Assembly: GCF_014640535.1 (NCBI RefSeq)
Contig: NZ_BMHD01000003.1
Span: 153,117 to 213,594 of the forward strand
Length of the DNA: 60,478 nt
Origin: Cnuibacter physcomitrellae
Lineage (GTDB): Bacteria > Actinomycetota > Actinomycetes > Actinomycetales > Microbacteriaceae
Direction: 5' to 3'
The notes under the pieces were generated by a model. The model had not been told where the DNA came from. It was given only the letters and a program-made list of their open reading frames with translations, and ran no database searches. The translations under genes and the position numbers were made by a program. How positions within the stretch are numbered: the stretch's first letter is position 1; the number at the start of each line of letters is the position of its first letter. This document shows positions 32,753 to 41,193 of this stretch, one piece after another.

Positions 32753-33061
32753 ATGAAATGCCCTATCGACTCCACCGAGCTAGTGATCTCCGAGCGCACC
32801 GGCGTGGAGATCGACTTCTGCCCTCAATGCCGGGGCGTCTGGCTGGATCGCGGCGAGCTGGACAAGATCATCGACCGGGCCGATCGCTCTTACGGAACCT
32901 CCGATGACATCAGCTACCGCGGCCGGGATACCCGCGATTACGGTCGCCGGGACAGTCACGGAAGTCGCGGGGACCACCATGGCGACAAGTACGACGGACA
33001 CGGGGACCGTCGAGGGCGTTCCCGCCGGGAGGGCTTCCTCGGAAACCTGTTCGACTTCTAG
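32753..33061 (+). CDS. TFIIB-type zinc-ribbon protein
   Basis: 102 aa. MKCPID..L and FCPQCRGVWLDRGELDKII match the zf-TFIIB family (C-x2-C pairs). The second half is a His/Asp/Arg/Gly-rich tail (GSRGDHHGDKYDGHGDRRGR) that could bind metal, ending FLGNLFDF. It follows the CDF gene by 15 bases on the same strand and overlaps lspA's end. Confidence 0.75.
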   Translation: MKCPIDSTELVISERTGVEIDFCPQCRGVWLDRGELDKIIDRADRSYGTSDDISYRGRDTRDYGRRDSHGSRGDHHGDKYDGHGDRRGRSRREGFLGNLFDF

Positions 33062-33603
33062 TTGATCGGCTCGCCCGCGGTACTCGAGCTCGGTCGCGCG
33101 GAGCGGACGCGGAGATATCCCCCGGCTCCGATGACGACGCCGAGGAACACCCAGATGTCCGCCACGTTGCCGATGAACCAGGTCGCGTATGCCAAGAAAT
33201 CGATGACGGGTCCCGATCCCCAGCCCGGCTCGAGGCGGATTCGGTCGATGACGTTCCCCACCGCGCCTCCGACGACCAGACCCATTCCGACCGCGAGCCA
33301 CAGCGATCGAGTTCGGACGATTCCCACGAGGAGCACGGCTGAGACGAGTACGGCGAAGGCCGTGATCACCGGCGTCATGCCTTGCCCGAGAGAGAAGGAC
33401 ATGCCTGAGTTGTAGACCAACTCCAGCCCGAAGAGCCCACCCACGAGGTCAATCCGGCTGGCTCCAGTGAGCGAGGACACCGCCCACAGCTTCGTTCCCT
33501 GATCGATCGCGATGGCCGCGGCGATGACAACCCCCGCGACCAGCAGCAAGCGAGCCCTGTCGCGACGCTGAAGATCTGTCTGTCCCGCGTTTGTCTCGAC
33601 CAT
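33058..33603 (-). CDS. lspA: Lipoprotein signal peptidase (signal peptidase II)
   Basis: 181 aa, four membrane helices. LVYNSGMSFSLG (family N-S/A-G-x-A/S-F), GGAVGNVIDRI with the first catalytic Asp, and NVADIWVFLG with the second. LspA cleaves lipoprotein signals after lipidation. A dedicated copy next to metal-export genes is common in mobile metal-resistance islands. ATG 33603 chosen; a TTG/ATG extension upstream lacks a ribosome site. Confidence 0.87.
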   Translation of the reverse strand: MVETNAGQTDLQRRDRARLLLVAGVVIAAAIAIDQGTKLWAVSSLTGASRIDLVGGLFGLELVYNSGMSFSLGQGMTPVITAFAVLVSAVLLVGIVRTRSLWLAVGMGLVVGGAVGNVIDRIRLEPGWGSGPVIDFLAYATWFIGNVADIWVFLGVVIGAGGYLRVRSARPSSSTAGEPIN

Positions 33604-33662
33604 GCCCCCATAGTACAGATTGCGCTTAACCATCTTGGTGGTGCCGATCGAGAGAGTGATTG

Positions 33663-34753
33663 ATGACCCTGACCCGGATCCTCCGCCTGTGGACGCTGGC
33701 GCTGCCTGTGCTGGCGCTGCTCGGCCTTCTTCTGACCTGGGGCCGGGAGCTTCCGCTGGGCCTGGTGATCGTCGTGGGCGCTCTGCTGGTGGGTGCGGTG
33801 CTGGCTGCTGTGCATCATGCCGAGGTCGTCGCGCACCGGGTGGGGGAGCCGTTCGGGTCGTTGGTGTTGGCTGTCGCGGTGACGGTGATCGAGGTGGCGT
33901 TGATCATCACCTTGATGGCGGGCGGCAAGCCGGGGACAGAGACTCTCGCGCGGGATACTGCTTTCGCTGCCGTGATGATCACCTGTAATGGCATCGTGGG
34001 GATCTCGCTGCTGTTGGGCGCGGGCCGGCACCGTCTGGTTCGCTTCAATGCGGAAGGCGCTGGAGCCGCTCTGGCGGTGGTGGCGACGTTGACGACGCTG
34101 ACGTTGGTGCTGCCTCGGTTCACGCAGAGTGCGCCCGGAGGGCTGTTCAGCGGTGCTCAGTTGGCGTTCGTGGCCGTGGTCGCCCTGGTCTTGTACGGCG
34201 TCTTCGTTCAGACCCAAACTAATCGGCACCGTGACTTCTTCCTCCCGGTCGATTCCCGCGGGAGAAGCATCGCGGAGAGCCACGCGGCTCCTCCGTCGTT
34301 GCGGCGGACGCTCATCAGCGTCGTGTTCTTGCTCGCGGCTCTGGTCTCGGTGGTGGGGCTGGCTAAGGGCGTTTCTCCGGTGATCGAGGACGGGGTGCGG
34401 GCGGTGGGGATCCCGAATTCGTTCGTCGGTGTGGTCATCGCCTTGGTGGTGCTTCTGCCGTGGGGCTGGCTGCGTCCAGGGCGGCGCTGCGTGATCGGAT
34501 GCAGGTCAGCTTAAATCTCGGATTGGGTTCGGCGATGGCGACGATCGGTCTGACCATTCCCTCGATCGCGGTCGCGTCGATCTGGTTGCCGACGTCGCTG
34601 GAGTTGGGTCTCGGCGCGGTGCAGATCGTACTGTTCTCGGTGACGATGGTCGTCAGCGCTCTCACGATCGTTCCGGGGCGGGCCACTCGACTGCAGGGCA
34701 TCACGCATCTGGTTCTGCTCGCCGCGTTCGTGTTTGTGTCGATGAGCCCTTAG
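33663..34753 (+). pseudogene. chaA: ChaA-type calcium/proton antiporter, frameshifted
   Basis: Reads as ChaA from ATG 33663: HHAEVVAHRVGEPFGSLVLAV and VTVIEVALIITLMAGGKPG are the first cation-exchange repeat. At about 34459 the frame breaks: the first part ends as LLPWGWLRPG, while the next frame carries on GLAASRAALRDRMQ and NLGLGSAMATIGLTIPSIAV, the second repeat. One base is missing near CTGCCGTGGGGCTG. Joined length would be about 363 aa, normal for ChaA. Mutation or sequencing slip. Confidence 0.8.
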
Positions 34754-35484
34754 ATCGGTGTGGTGAAGGCCCCGATCCACCCTTGGAGCTGGTAGATCAC
34801 GGCGGTCCACAGCCCGGTGACCATGAGTAGCCCCAGGATGATCAGCATGATCCCACCGGCGATGTTCATGGGGCGCACCCACGCCCGTGCGCGAGCCACG
34901 GCACGGGTTGCCCAGGTCACCCCGCCGGCGAGCAGCAGGAATGGTACGCCGAGGCCTAGGCAGTAGGCCAGTGCCAGCAGGGCTCCGCGTCCGGCGGATC
35001 CACTGTCCATGCTCAGCGCCGAGATGGCGACCAGGGTGGGTCCGAAACAGGGAGTCCAGCCCAGACCGAACACGACCCCGAGGAGCGGGGCGCCGGCTAA
35101 TCCGACCGCGGGAGTGATGCGGGTGCGGACGGTGCGCTGCAGTCCGGGGATGAATCCGATGAACGCGACACCCATCACGATGACGATCACTCCGAGCACG
35201 CGGATCAGCACCGATTGCCACTGGATCAGCCATGCGCCTACGGCGCCGAACAGGGCGCCGTAGGCGATGAACACGGCAGCGAACCCGAGGACGAACAGGG
35301 CTGCGCCAGCCAGGACCCGACTGCGGCCTCGTCGAGGGTCGGCTCCGGCCGAGCCGCTGACGTAGCCGAGGTAGCCGGGCACGAGAGGCAGCACGCAGGG
35401 GGAGATGAAGGACACCAGTCCCGCGAGCATCGCGAGGGGCAACGCGATGGCGAGTTGCCCGCTGAAGACCAGGTCGGGGATCAT
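34750..35484 (-). CDS. ccdA: CcdA-type thiol-disulfide membrane transporter
   Basis: 244 aa, six membrane helices. SFISPCVLPLVPGYLGYVSG and GLGWTPCFGPTLVAI hold the two redox cysteines. CcdA brings reducing power from cytoplasmic thioredoxin to outer thiol proteins for cytochrome c maturation. Overlaps the TlpA-like gene by 4 bases upstream and converges on chaA by 4 bases. Confidence 0.9.
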   Translation of the reverse strand: MIPDLVFSGQLAIALPLAMLAGLVSFISPCVLPLVPGYLGYVSGSAGADPRRGRSRVLAGAALFVLGFAAVFIAYGALFGAVGAWLIQWQSVLIRVLGVIVIVMGVAFIGFIPGLQRTVRTRITPAVGLAGAPLLGVVFGLGWTPCFGPTLVAISALSMDSGSAGRGALLALAYCLGLGVPFLLLAGGVTWATRAVARARAWVRPMNIAGGIMLIILGLLMVTGLWTAVIYQLQGWIGAFTTPI

Positions 35485-36083
35485 TCCGGGTCTTTCACGA
35501 CGCGATCGATGAGCGCCTCCAGGGTGGAGACGTCCAGGATGCGGCCGAGGATGCGGGCCGCGACCCGTCCCTCTCTGTCCAGGACGAGGGTGGTGGGGAC
35601 AGCGTTGGGTGCGACTTGCCCGGCGAACGCGAGTTGCGCGGCACCGTCTGTGTCGATGATCGAGGGGTAGGTGACACCGAAGGTGGCCGCGAACTCGCGT
35701 GCGGTGGCGGCCTGGTCACGGACGTTGATGCCAAGGAATTGCACGCCCTGGTCCCGGTATGTCTGGTAGGTCGCTTCTAGGTCGGGGGCTTCGAGACGGC
35801 ACGGGGCGCAGGCGGCGTACCAGAAGTTCACAACCAGCACCCTGCCCCGGTAGCTGCCGTCGCTCACGACCTCGCCGGTGTCGAGGGTGCCGGTGAAGGT
35901 GATGGGCTCGCCTCTGTCTGGTTCCGCGATCTCCAGAACGGACCCGTCTCCTGCGATATAGCCCTTGTCGTCGCCGGCGCGGTATTGATCCGAGAGGGTA
36001 TCCGGTGCGCAGGCGGAGAGGGTGAGGATGGCGGCCGTGATGCCCGTCACGACCGCCATCCGGCTATTGGGCCAGCGCGGCAT
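35481..36083 (-). CDS. TlpA/ResA-like thioredoxin lipoprotein
   Basis: 200 aa. Lipobox LSAC (cysteine near residue 25). Thioredoxin fold with VVNFWYAACAPCRLEAP (CAPC active site), FLGINVRDQ, and VPTTLVLDREG with the cis-Pro. Would reduce apocytochrome or other outer thiols, taking electrons from CcdA, with which it is co-translated. Overlaps the DsbA-like gene end by 20 bases. Confidence 0.87.
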   Translation of the reverse strand: MPRWPNSRMAVVTGITAAILTLSACAPDTLSDQYRAGDDKGYIAGDGSVLEIAEPDRGEPITFTGTLDTGEVVSDGSYRGRVLVVNFWYAACAPCRLEAPDLEATYQTYRDQGVQFLGINVRDQAATAREFAATFGVTYPSIIDTDGAAQLAFAGQVAPNAVPTTLVLDREGRVAARILGRILDVSTLEALIDRVVKDPE

Positions 36084-36777
36084 CGATCTGGGCGGTGAAG
36101 TCGTCGAAGCTGTCGATGGTCATTTTCTGGCCGTTGAGGAAGAACGTCGGGGTGCCTTCCACTCCGAGCGCAACACCGTCGTCGAAGTCCTGCTGGACGC
36201 GTTGCTGGGTCTGCGGATCAGCGACGGCAGCGTCGTATGCGGCCATGTCCAGACCGAGCGCCTCGGCGTAGGTGCGGAACAGGGCGGCCTGGGAGTCCTG
36301 TCGTTCCCCCCAGGCCTTCTGGTTCTGGAACATCTTCTGGTACATCTCCTCGAACATTCCCTGCTGGGCGGCCGCCTCGACGGCGACCGCGGCGTTCATT
36401 GAGTTCTGGTGGGAGGGGATGGGGAAGTAGCGGGTGACGAACGTGATCTGCCCCGCGTATTGCTCACGTAGCTGCTCCACGTACGGGTAGAACGCACCAC
36501 ACACCTCGCATTCGAAGTCGAGGAACTCGACCAGAGTGACCTTGGCGTCAGGGACGCTGTCGAGGACGTGACTGTTCTCTCGAGTGACCTGCACTCCGCC
36601 GCTCGGTGCGGCGGCGGGTGTGCGGTCGTCGATGCTGTTGCCGACGCTGACGAAGATGACCGTCAGTGCTGTTGCGATGGCGAGGAAGATGGCGACGAGG
36701 ACGATGATCACCGTCGAGGGCTTGCGGGGTCGTCGCCCTGGTGAGGTTCTGCGGGGCTGTGGGCGTGCGGTGGTCAT
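36064..36777 (-). CDS. Membrane-anchored DsbA-like thiol oxidoreductase
   Basis: 237 aa. Basic N-terminus, one membrane helix (about 22-47), then a DsbA/BdbD-type domain: VEFLDFECEVCGAFYPYVEQL (CEVC active site), NSMNAAVAVEAA, and GVEGTPTFFLNGQKM with cis-Pro. Forms disulfides in exported proteins. It is upstream of the reducing TlpA-CcdA pair. Confidence 0.87.
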   Translation of the reverse strand: MTTARPQPRRTSPGRRPRKPSTVIIVLVAIFLAIATALTVIFVSVGNSIDDRTPAAAPSGGVQVTRENSHVLDSVPDAKVTLVEFLDFECEVCGAFYPYVEQLREQYAGQITFVTRYFPIPSHQNSMNAAVAVEAAAQQGMFEEMYQKMFQNQKAWGERQDSQAALFRTYAEALGLDMAAYDAAVADPQTQQRVQQDFDDGVALGVEGTPTFFLNGQKMTIDSFDDFTAQIDAALAQ

Positions 36778-36790
36778 GCAGACGCGCCTT

Positions 36791-37954
36791 TCAATTTCGT
36801 GCGGAGATGAACGCGTAAGGGTCGACGGGGGTGTTGTTCACGTGGACCTCGAGGTGGGTGTGCGCGCCGGTGGAGACGCCGGTGTTGCCCACCGAGCCGA
36901 TCTGCTGGCCGACTTTGACGGCCTGTCCTTCCTCGACCAGGGGTGACCCGGTGAGCATGTGCCCGTACCAGCTGCTGACCGGTTGGCCGTCGATGACGTG
37001 ATCGATCACGACATAGACGCCGAGGCCGCCTTGGTCGGAGCGCTGGACCAGTCGGACGACCCCGTCGGCGATGGCGCTGATGGGGGATCCTTGGCCGGGG
37101 GTGAAGTCGACGCCCTTGTGGTTGGTGCTGCCGATTCCGCCGGGAGATTCTCGGGGTCCGAAGCCGTCGCTGATGGGAACGCCGACGGGGAAGGGCCACT
37201 GGACTGCGCTGTCGGGGTTGTTGGTGAAGGTATCCGCGGTGCGGGCGACTGTGGGTAGAGAGGCAGCAAGCGCAGGTTTCTTGGGCGCGCTTACGCTGTA
37301 TCCGTCTCGAGCGACCTGCGCGGAGCTTGCCTCGCCCATGGCGAAGTCCTGCGGGGTGGTCAGCGTGGCCGCAGGGGCGGCCACCGTCTCGACGTGAGTT
37401 GTCGGCAGCCCCGCTGCGGACAGTGCAGGTATTGCGGTCAGAGCGACGGCGAAGGCGAGTGCCGTCGCAGCGCGGGCTCCATGCCGTTTTCCCTCCGCAG
37501 AACGCGAACGCGGCCGGGGGCGGGGGCGGCTCGCTGCGGCTTCCCATCCTGCTCGACGCGTGCGGATGGATGGGAGGGCAGCCGTCCGGGGCAGCGGTGG
37601 GGGTGAGCTGTCCACGTTCGCTGGGATGGGGGCCAGATCGGGCACGCTTGATGGTTCATCGGCGCCCGCCGGCTGGGTGTGCACGGGGTCGTCCGCGAGG
37701 TGCAGGAGGGCGGTGGGCGCCTTGAGCTCGAGGGCGTCGCTGAGGGTTTCGGTCCTCTCTGTGGCGGCGATCAGTTCCGCGTGGAGCGCCCGCTCAAGGG
37801 CGAGTGTCTCTCGTCGCGTCAAGGGAGCGACTGTCGTCCGCAGAGCGCGACGGCCAGTCATCGGAGCGGGTACGACCGCCGTGGGGGTGGTCTCAGCCGC
37901 TCGTCGCTGTCGGCGGGTGGGGTAGGGGGTGTTGGGGGTGTTGGGGGTGTTCAC
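36791..37954 (-). CDS. M23 peptidase with long disordered N-terminus
   Basis: 387 aa, GTG start. The first ~150 residues are Pro/Arg/Ala-rich, opening with a three-fold NTP repeat; a signal-anchor lies at about 162-182. The C-terminal M23 domain has NHKGVDFTPGQGSP and GAHTHLEVHVNNTPVDP (HTHLE). A later start (ATG 37861) is possible. Zinc endopeptidase for peptidoglycan. It lies 14 bases upstream of the DsbA-like gene. Confidence 0.82.
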   Translation of the reverse strand: MNTPNTPNTPYPTRRQRRAAETTPTAVVPAPMTGRRALRTTVAPLTRRETLALERALHAELIAATERTETLSDALELKAPTALLHLADDPVHTQPAGADEPSSVPDLAPIPANVDSSPPPLPRTAALPSIRTRRAGWEAAASRPRPRPRSRSAEGKRHGARAATALAFAVALTAIPALSAAGLPTTHVETVAAPAATLTTPQDFAMGEASSAQVARDGYSVSAPKKPALAASLPTVARTADTFTNNPDSAVQWPFPVGVPISDGFGPRESPGGIGSTNHKGVDFTPGQGSPISAIADGVVRLVQRSDQGGLGVYVVIDHVIDGQPVSSWYGHMLTGSPLVEEGQAVKVGQQIGSVGNTGVSTGAHTHLEVHVNNTPVDPYAFISARN

Positions 37955-38088
37955 GCGTTTGTCTCACATCACGGCCCCGTCGATGACGGGGCAGTCGGCT
38001 GTGGCGGATGCATGGCGGCAGCGCACAGTTCACAGCGGACGGTCGGTCAGGGATCGGCTCGGCGCGTACGCGCCTTGGGACGCCTGAT

Positions 38089-38508
38089 CTATCTGCGGAC
38101 AGTCGAGAGCATGAAGACAGAAGGAGGTGCCGGGATCAAACCTGATCCGGGGTCGCCGACACGATGCACATCAGGCCGAGGGCGCGATCGGGCCGTGTGG
38201 TCTCGACGCTGGGTCGAGACGCGGTGGGCTCGCAGCGCGAGCAGCCCACAGAGCAGAGTGATCGCCGCGCATCCCGCGAATAGTGCAGCGTCCGTCGTGA
38301 TCGCACCGGCGCCATCGTTCCCCAGAGCGTCGATGGATGTCGTCGCGTTCGACGCCTGGACGATCGCAGCGGGCGCAGGAACGGCTATCGTCTCTGCGAC
38401 ATGGGTGGTCGACGCGGCAAACGCGAATCCGCCGAGGAGCGCGAGAGCGAGCAGGAGAATCCGCGCGAGAGAGACCAACGGAGAAGCTCCGACAGGTCGA
38501 ACTTGCAC
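38089..38508 (-). CDS. Small membrane protein, DUF6153-like
   Basis: 139 aa, GTG start with AAGGAGA 7 bases before. Two helices (about 13-33 and 70-92) around a Thr/Ala loop with His, then an Arg-rich tail. Layout matches the genes at 26378 and 30944. A tandem 23-base repeat (38530-38575) with TATAGT boxes lies just upstream. Function unknown. Confidence 0.5.
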   Translation of the reverse strand: MQVRPVGASPLVSLARILLLALALLGGFAFAASTTHVAETIAVPAPAAIVQASNATTSIDALGNDGAGAITTDAALFAGCAAITLLCGLLALRAHRVSTQRRDHTARSRPRPDVHRVGDPGSGLIPAPPSVFMLSTVRR

Positions 38509-38529
38509 TTGCGGTCTCCTTCCTGCTGG

Positions 38530-38575
38530 CTCGATCGGACACAGACTATAAACTCGATCGGACACAGACTATAAA
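38530..38575 (-). promoter_or_regulatory. Tandem 23-base repeats with -10-like boxes
   Basis: Two identical copies (38530-38552 and 38553-38575). On the minus strand each contains TATAGT followed by CTGTGTCCGATCGAG. The copy nearer the gene lies about 20 bases upstream of the GTG at 38508. Probably a duplicated promoter or operator. Confidence 0.6.
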
Positions 38576-38671
38576 AGGGTGCCTGAACAATCCATCTGTG
38601 TCTAGCTGCCTTCCGTTGCGGGGCCGGGGTGGCCAGGCTGCCGCGGGTTGATGCGGCGCGATGAGGATGGG

Positions 38672-40717
38672 TTAGTCCGAAGGCAGGACAGCCCGTCCCC
38701 GGGCTGCGCGGAGTCCGTTGGCGATGACGACAACCTCCGCGATCTCGTGAACGAGGACGACACCGGCCAGCCCGAGCACTCCGAATAGAGCCAGTGGGAA
38801 GAGCACGATGATGATCGCCAAGGCCAACACGATGTTGCCTGTCATGATTCGGCGGCCCCGCCGGGCGTGACCGAGTGCCTGCGGGATCAGGCGGAGATCC
38901 GTGCCCGTGAAGGCTACGTCGGCAGATTCGATCGCAGCGGCGGAGCCGCTGGCACCCATCGCGATGCCGACGTCGGCGGCCGCGAGAGCGGGGGCGTCGT
39001 TGATGCCATCGCCGATCATCGCGGTGCGCTGGTCTACTCGGAGGCTTTCTATCGCTGTTGCTTTGTCGGCGGGCATTTGCTCGGCGCGGTAGTCCGCGAT
39101 GCCGACCTGTTCGGCTAGTGCTCGCGCCGTCCGGGTGTTATCGCCGGTCAGCAGGACGGTCGAAACCCCGTGCTGGCGTAGCTGGCTGACCGCGGTTGAC
39201 GCCTCCGGCTTCAGCTCATCCCGGATGCCCAACAGACCCGCTGGCGCGCCATCGATCTCGACCACGATGACAGTCATCCCGTCTTCCTCAAGCGCCTCAC
39301 ACCGCTCTGCGAGCTCTCCTGGCGGTACCCATCGGGGACTGCCCGCACGAACGAGCGAGGAGCCCATCCTTCCCGCGACGCCCTGCCCGGGATGTTCGGT
39401 CACCTCGGTCACTGCGGGCGGGTGGGGCTGCGCGGCGAGGACAGCGGAGGCCAGCGGGTGGGTGCTGTGGGACTCGAGCGCCGCCGCGACATCCAGCACG
39501 CGGCTCCGCCCGGCGACGGGCCCGGTCTCGATCGCCACGACCTCGGGTCGATTTCTGGTCAGGGTGCCGGTCTTGTCGAACGCGACAAGCTGCACCGCGC
39601 CGAGCTGCTCGAACGCCTCGCCCGACTTAATGACGACTCCGAAACGGCTTGCGGCGCCGATGGCCGAGATGACCGTGACCGGGACGGCGATTGCCAGCGC
39701 GCAGGGTGACGCGGCGACCAGAACCACCAGGGCGCGTTCGGTCCAGGTCGCCGGGTCTCCCACGACCAGCCCGAACACCGCTACCAGGGCGGCGGCGATC
39801 AGCACGATAGGGACGAGAGGCCGAGCGATTCGGTCTGCTAGCCGTGCACGGTTGCCTTTACGGGTCTGGGCCTGCTCGACCAGGCGCACGATCGTGGTCA
39901 GCGAGTTGTCACGTCCGTTCGCGGTCGCTTCGATCTCGAGGCTTCCACTGCCGTTGATTGCTCCCGCCGGGACAGCATCGCCGGGGCCCACCTCGACCGG
40001 GATGGATTCGCCCGTGATGGCGGAGGCGTCAATGCTGCTTCGCCCTGACGTGACGATCCCATCGGTAGCGACGCGGTCACCGGCTCTCACCAGGAGAATG
40101 TCAAGCTCTCGGATGTCGGCGGCGGGCACCTCCACCGGACCCGAAAGTCGGGAGATGGTGGCCGTCTCGGGGATGAGCGACAGCAGCGCCCGCAGGCCAT
40201 GCCGCGCACGATCCATGGCTCGGTCTTCGAGCGCTTCCGCGATGGAGAACAAGAACGCCAGTGCCGCGGCCTCGCCTACGTGGCCGAGCAACACCGCGCC
40301 GATGGCGGCAATCGTCATCAGCAGGCCCACGCCGAGGCGGCGGCGGAGAAGCCGGCGGATCGCGCTGGGCACGAAGGTCGACGCCCCGGCCAGAAGACTT
40401 AGGGCCAGGACGATGGTGCCGGCCAGGCCGATGCCGGTCCACTCCAAGATGTATCCGACAGCCAGAAGCAGTCCGGCCGCGATCGGGACCAGGAGATGGC
40501 GGTCCTTCCACCACACCGACAGCTCTTCGCCGTCGCCGTGTTCGTGCTCATCATCCGAGTGGGCATCATGGTCGTGAGAGTCGTGGTCGTGCTCGTCGTT
40601 GTCGTGCACACAGTGCGTCGTCGTGGTGGCGGCACCCGGCGCGCTGAGGTTCAGCGCGCTGCGCCCACCGATCGACAACGAGATCGGCTCATCAGGTCCG
40701 CAGCATTCCTTGCTCAC
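38672..40717 (-). CDS. P1B-type heavy-metal-transporting ATPase
   Basis: 681 aa. His/Asp-rich N-terminus (about 30-65) and CCGPDEP. Core motifs: ITGESIPVEV (actuator), SPCALAIAVPV in the metal-binding helix (SPC rather than CPC), AFDKTGTLT (phosphorylation), GDGINDAPALAAADVG. The last helix has HEIAEVVVIANG. SPC points to the P1B-4-like group (Co, Zn, Cd, Fe exporters). GTG start overlaps the cmtR stop, so regulator and pump are co-expressed. Confidence 0.88.
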   Translation of the reverse strand: MSKECCGPDEPISLSIGGRSALNLSAPGAATTTTHCVHDNDEHDHDSHDHDAHSDDEHEHGDGEELSVWWKDRHLLVPIAAGLLLAVGYILEWTGIGLAGTIVLALSLLAGASTFVPSAIRRLLRRRLGVGLLMTIAAIGAVLLGHVGEAAALAFLFSIAEALEDRAMDRARHGLRALLSLIPETATISRLSGPVEVPAADIRELDILLVRAGDRVATDGIVTSGRSSIDASAITGESIPVEVGPGDAVPAGAINGSGSLEIEATANGRDNSLTTIVRLVEQAQTRKGNRARLADRIARPLVPIVLIAAALVAVFGLVVGDPATWTERALVVLVAASPCALAIAVPVTVISAIGAASRFGVVIKSGEAFEQLGAVQLVAFDKTGTLTRNRPEVVAIETGPVAGRSRVLDVAAALESHSTHPLASAVLAAQPHPPAVTEVTEHPGQGVAGRMGSSLVRAGSPRWVPPGELAERCEALEEDGMTVIVVEIDGAPAGLLGIRDELKPEASTAVSQLRQHGVSTVLLTGDNTRTARALAEQVGIADYRAEQMPADKATAIESLRVDQRTAMIGDGINDAPALAAADVGIAMGASGSAAAIESADVAFTGTDLRLIPQALGHARRGRRIMTGNIVLALAIIIVLFPLALFGVLGLAGVVLVHEIAEVVVIANGLRAARGRAVLPSD

Positions 40718-41073
40718 GCGTTCGCTCCCGGACCGCAGCACAGCGGGACGTCGCAGTTCTCATCCACACACCCCGTGCCGTCCTCCACGGCCAACACCAC
40801 ATCGACCAGGCCCAACAGAGCCCGGGTCAGGTGTGGGTCCGCGATCTCGTAGCGAGTCTGCCGCCCCTCCGGGATCGCGGCCACGATGCCGCACCCACGC
40901 AGGCACGTCAGATGATCCGAGACGTTCGATCGGGTCAGCTCCAAGTCCCGGGCCAACTCGGCAGGATAGCCGGGCTGCCCGATCAGGCTCAGCAGAATCC
41001 GCGACCGGGTCGGGTCGGCCATCGCCCGCCCGAGCCGGTTCATGACCGCAAGATGAGAAGCAATGGTCAGCAT
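40714..41073 (-). CDS. cmtR: CmtR-type Cd/Pb-responsive repressor
   Basis: 119 aa. Numbered from ATG 41073, Cys57 and Cys61 (TCLRGCGIV) and Cys102 (TGCVDEN) fall at the same positions as the three metal thiolates of Mycobacterium CmtR. Extra C-terminal cysteines (ENCDVPLCC) may add ligands. Co-translated with the ATPase it should control. A TACAGC-N4-GCTGTA site lies just upstream. Confidence 0.87.
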   Translation of the reverse strand: MLTIASHLAVMNRLGRAMADPTRSRILLSLIGQPGYPAELARDLELTRSNVSDHLTCLRGCGIVAAIPEGRQTRYEIADPHLTRALLGLVDVVLAVEDGTGCVDENCDVPLCCGPGANA

Positions 41074-41083
41074 CCGCTGACCA

Positions 41084-41099
41084 TACAGCATTCGCTGTA
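41084..41099. promoter_or_regulatory. Probable CmtR operator
   Basis: TACAGC (41084-41089), ATTC, GCTGTA (41094-41099): a perfect 6-4-6 inverted repeat 11-26 bases before the cmtR ATG, the usual spacing for ArsR-family sites. Confidence 0.6.
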
Positions 41100-41171
41100 C
41101 AAGATCGAGGTCTGCCAAAGGGTCCCGACAGTGTTACGTTTCGCCCAATCGCAGAGCGTGGGTCCTGCTAC

Positions 41172-41193
41172 TATCTGCGTGTGCACGTAGATA
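41172..41193. promoter_or_regulatory. Probable operator overlapping the arsR start codon
   Basis: TATCT-G-CGTG-TG-CACG-T-AGATA, palindromic at 9 of 11 positions per arm, covers the GTG at 41181. TACTAT at about 41169 could be a -10 box, giving a leaderless mRNA starting at or near the GTG. Binding here would block both promoter and start. Confidence 0.55.

Noticed and set aside
39099-40577. 492-aa plus-strand frame opposite the P-type ATPase
   Set aside because: Ser/Arg/Thr low-complexity; antisense shadow.
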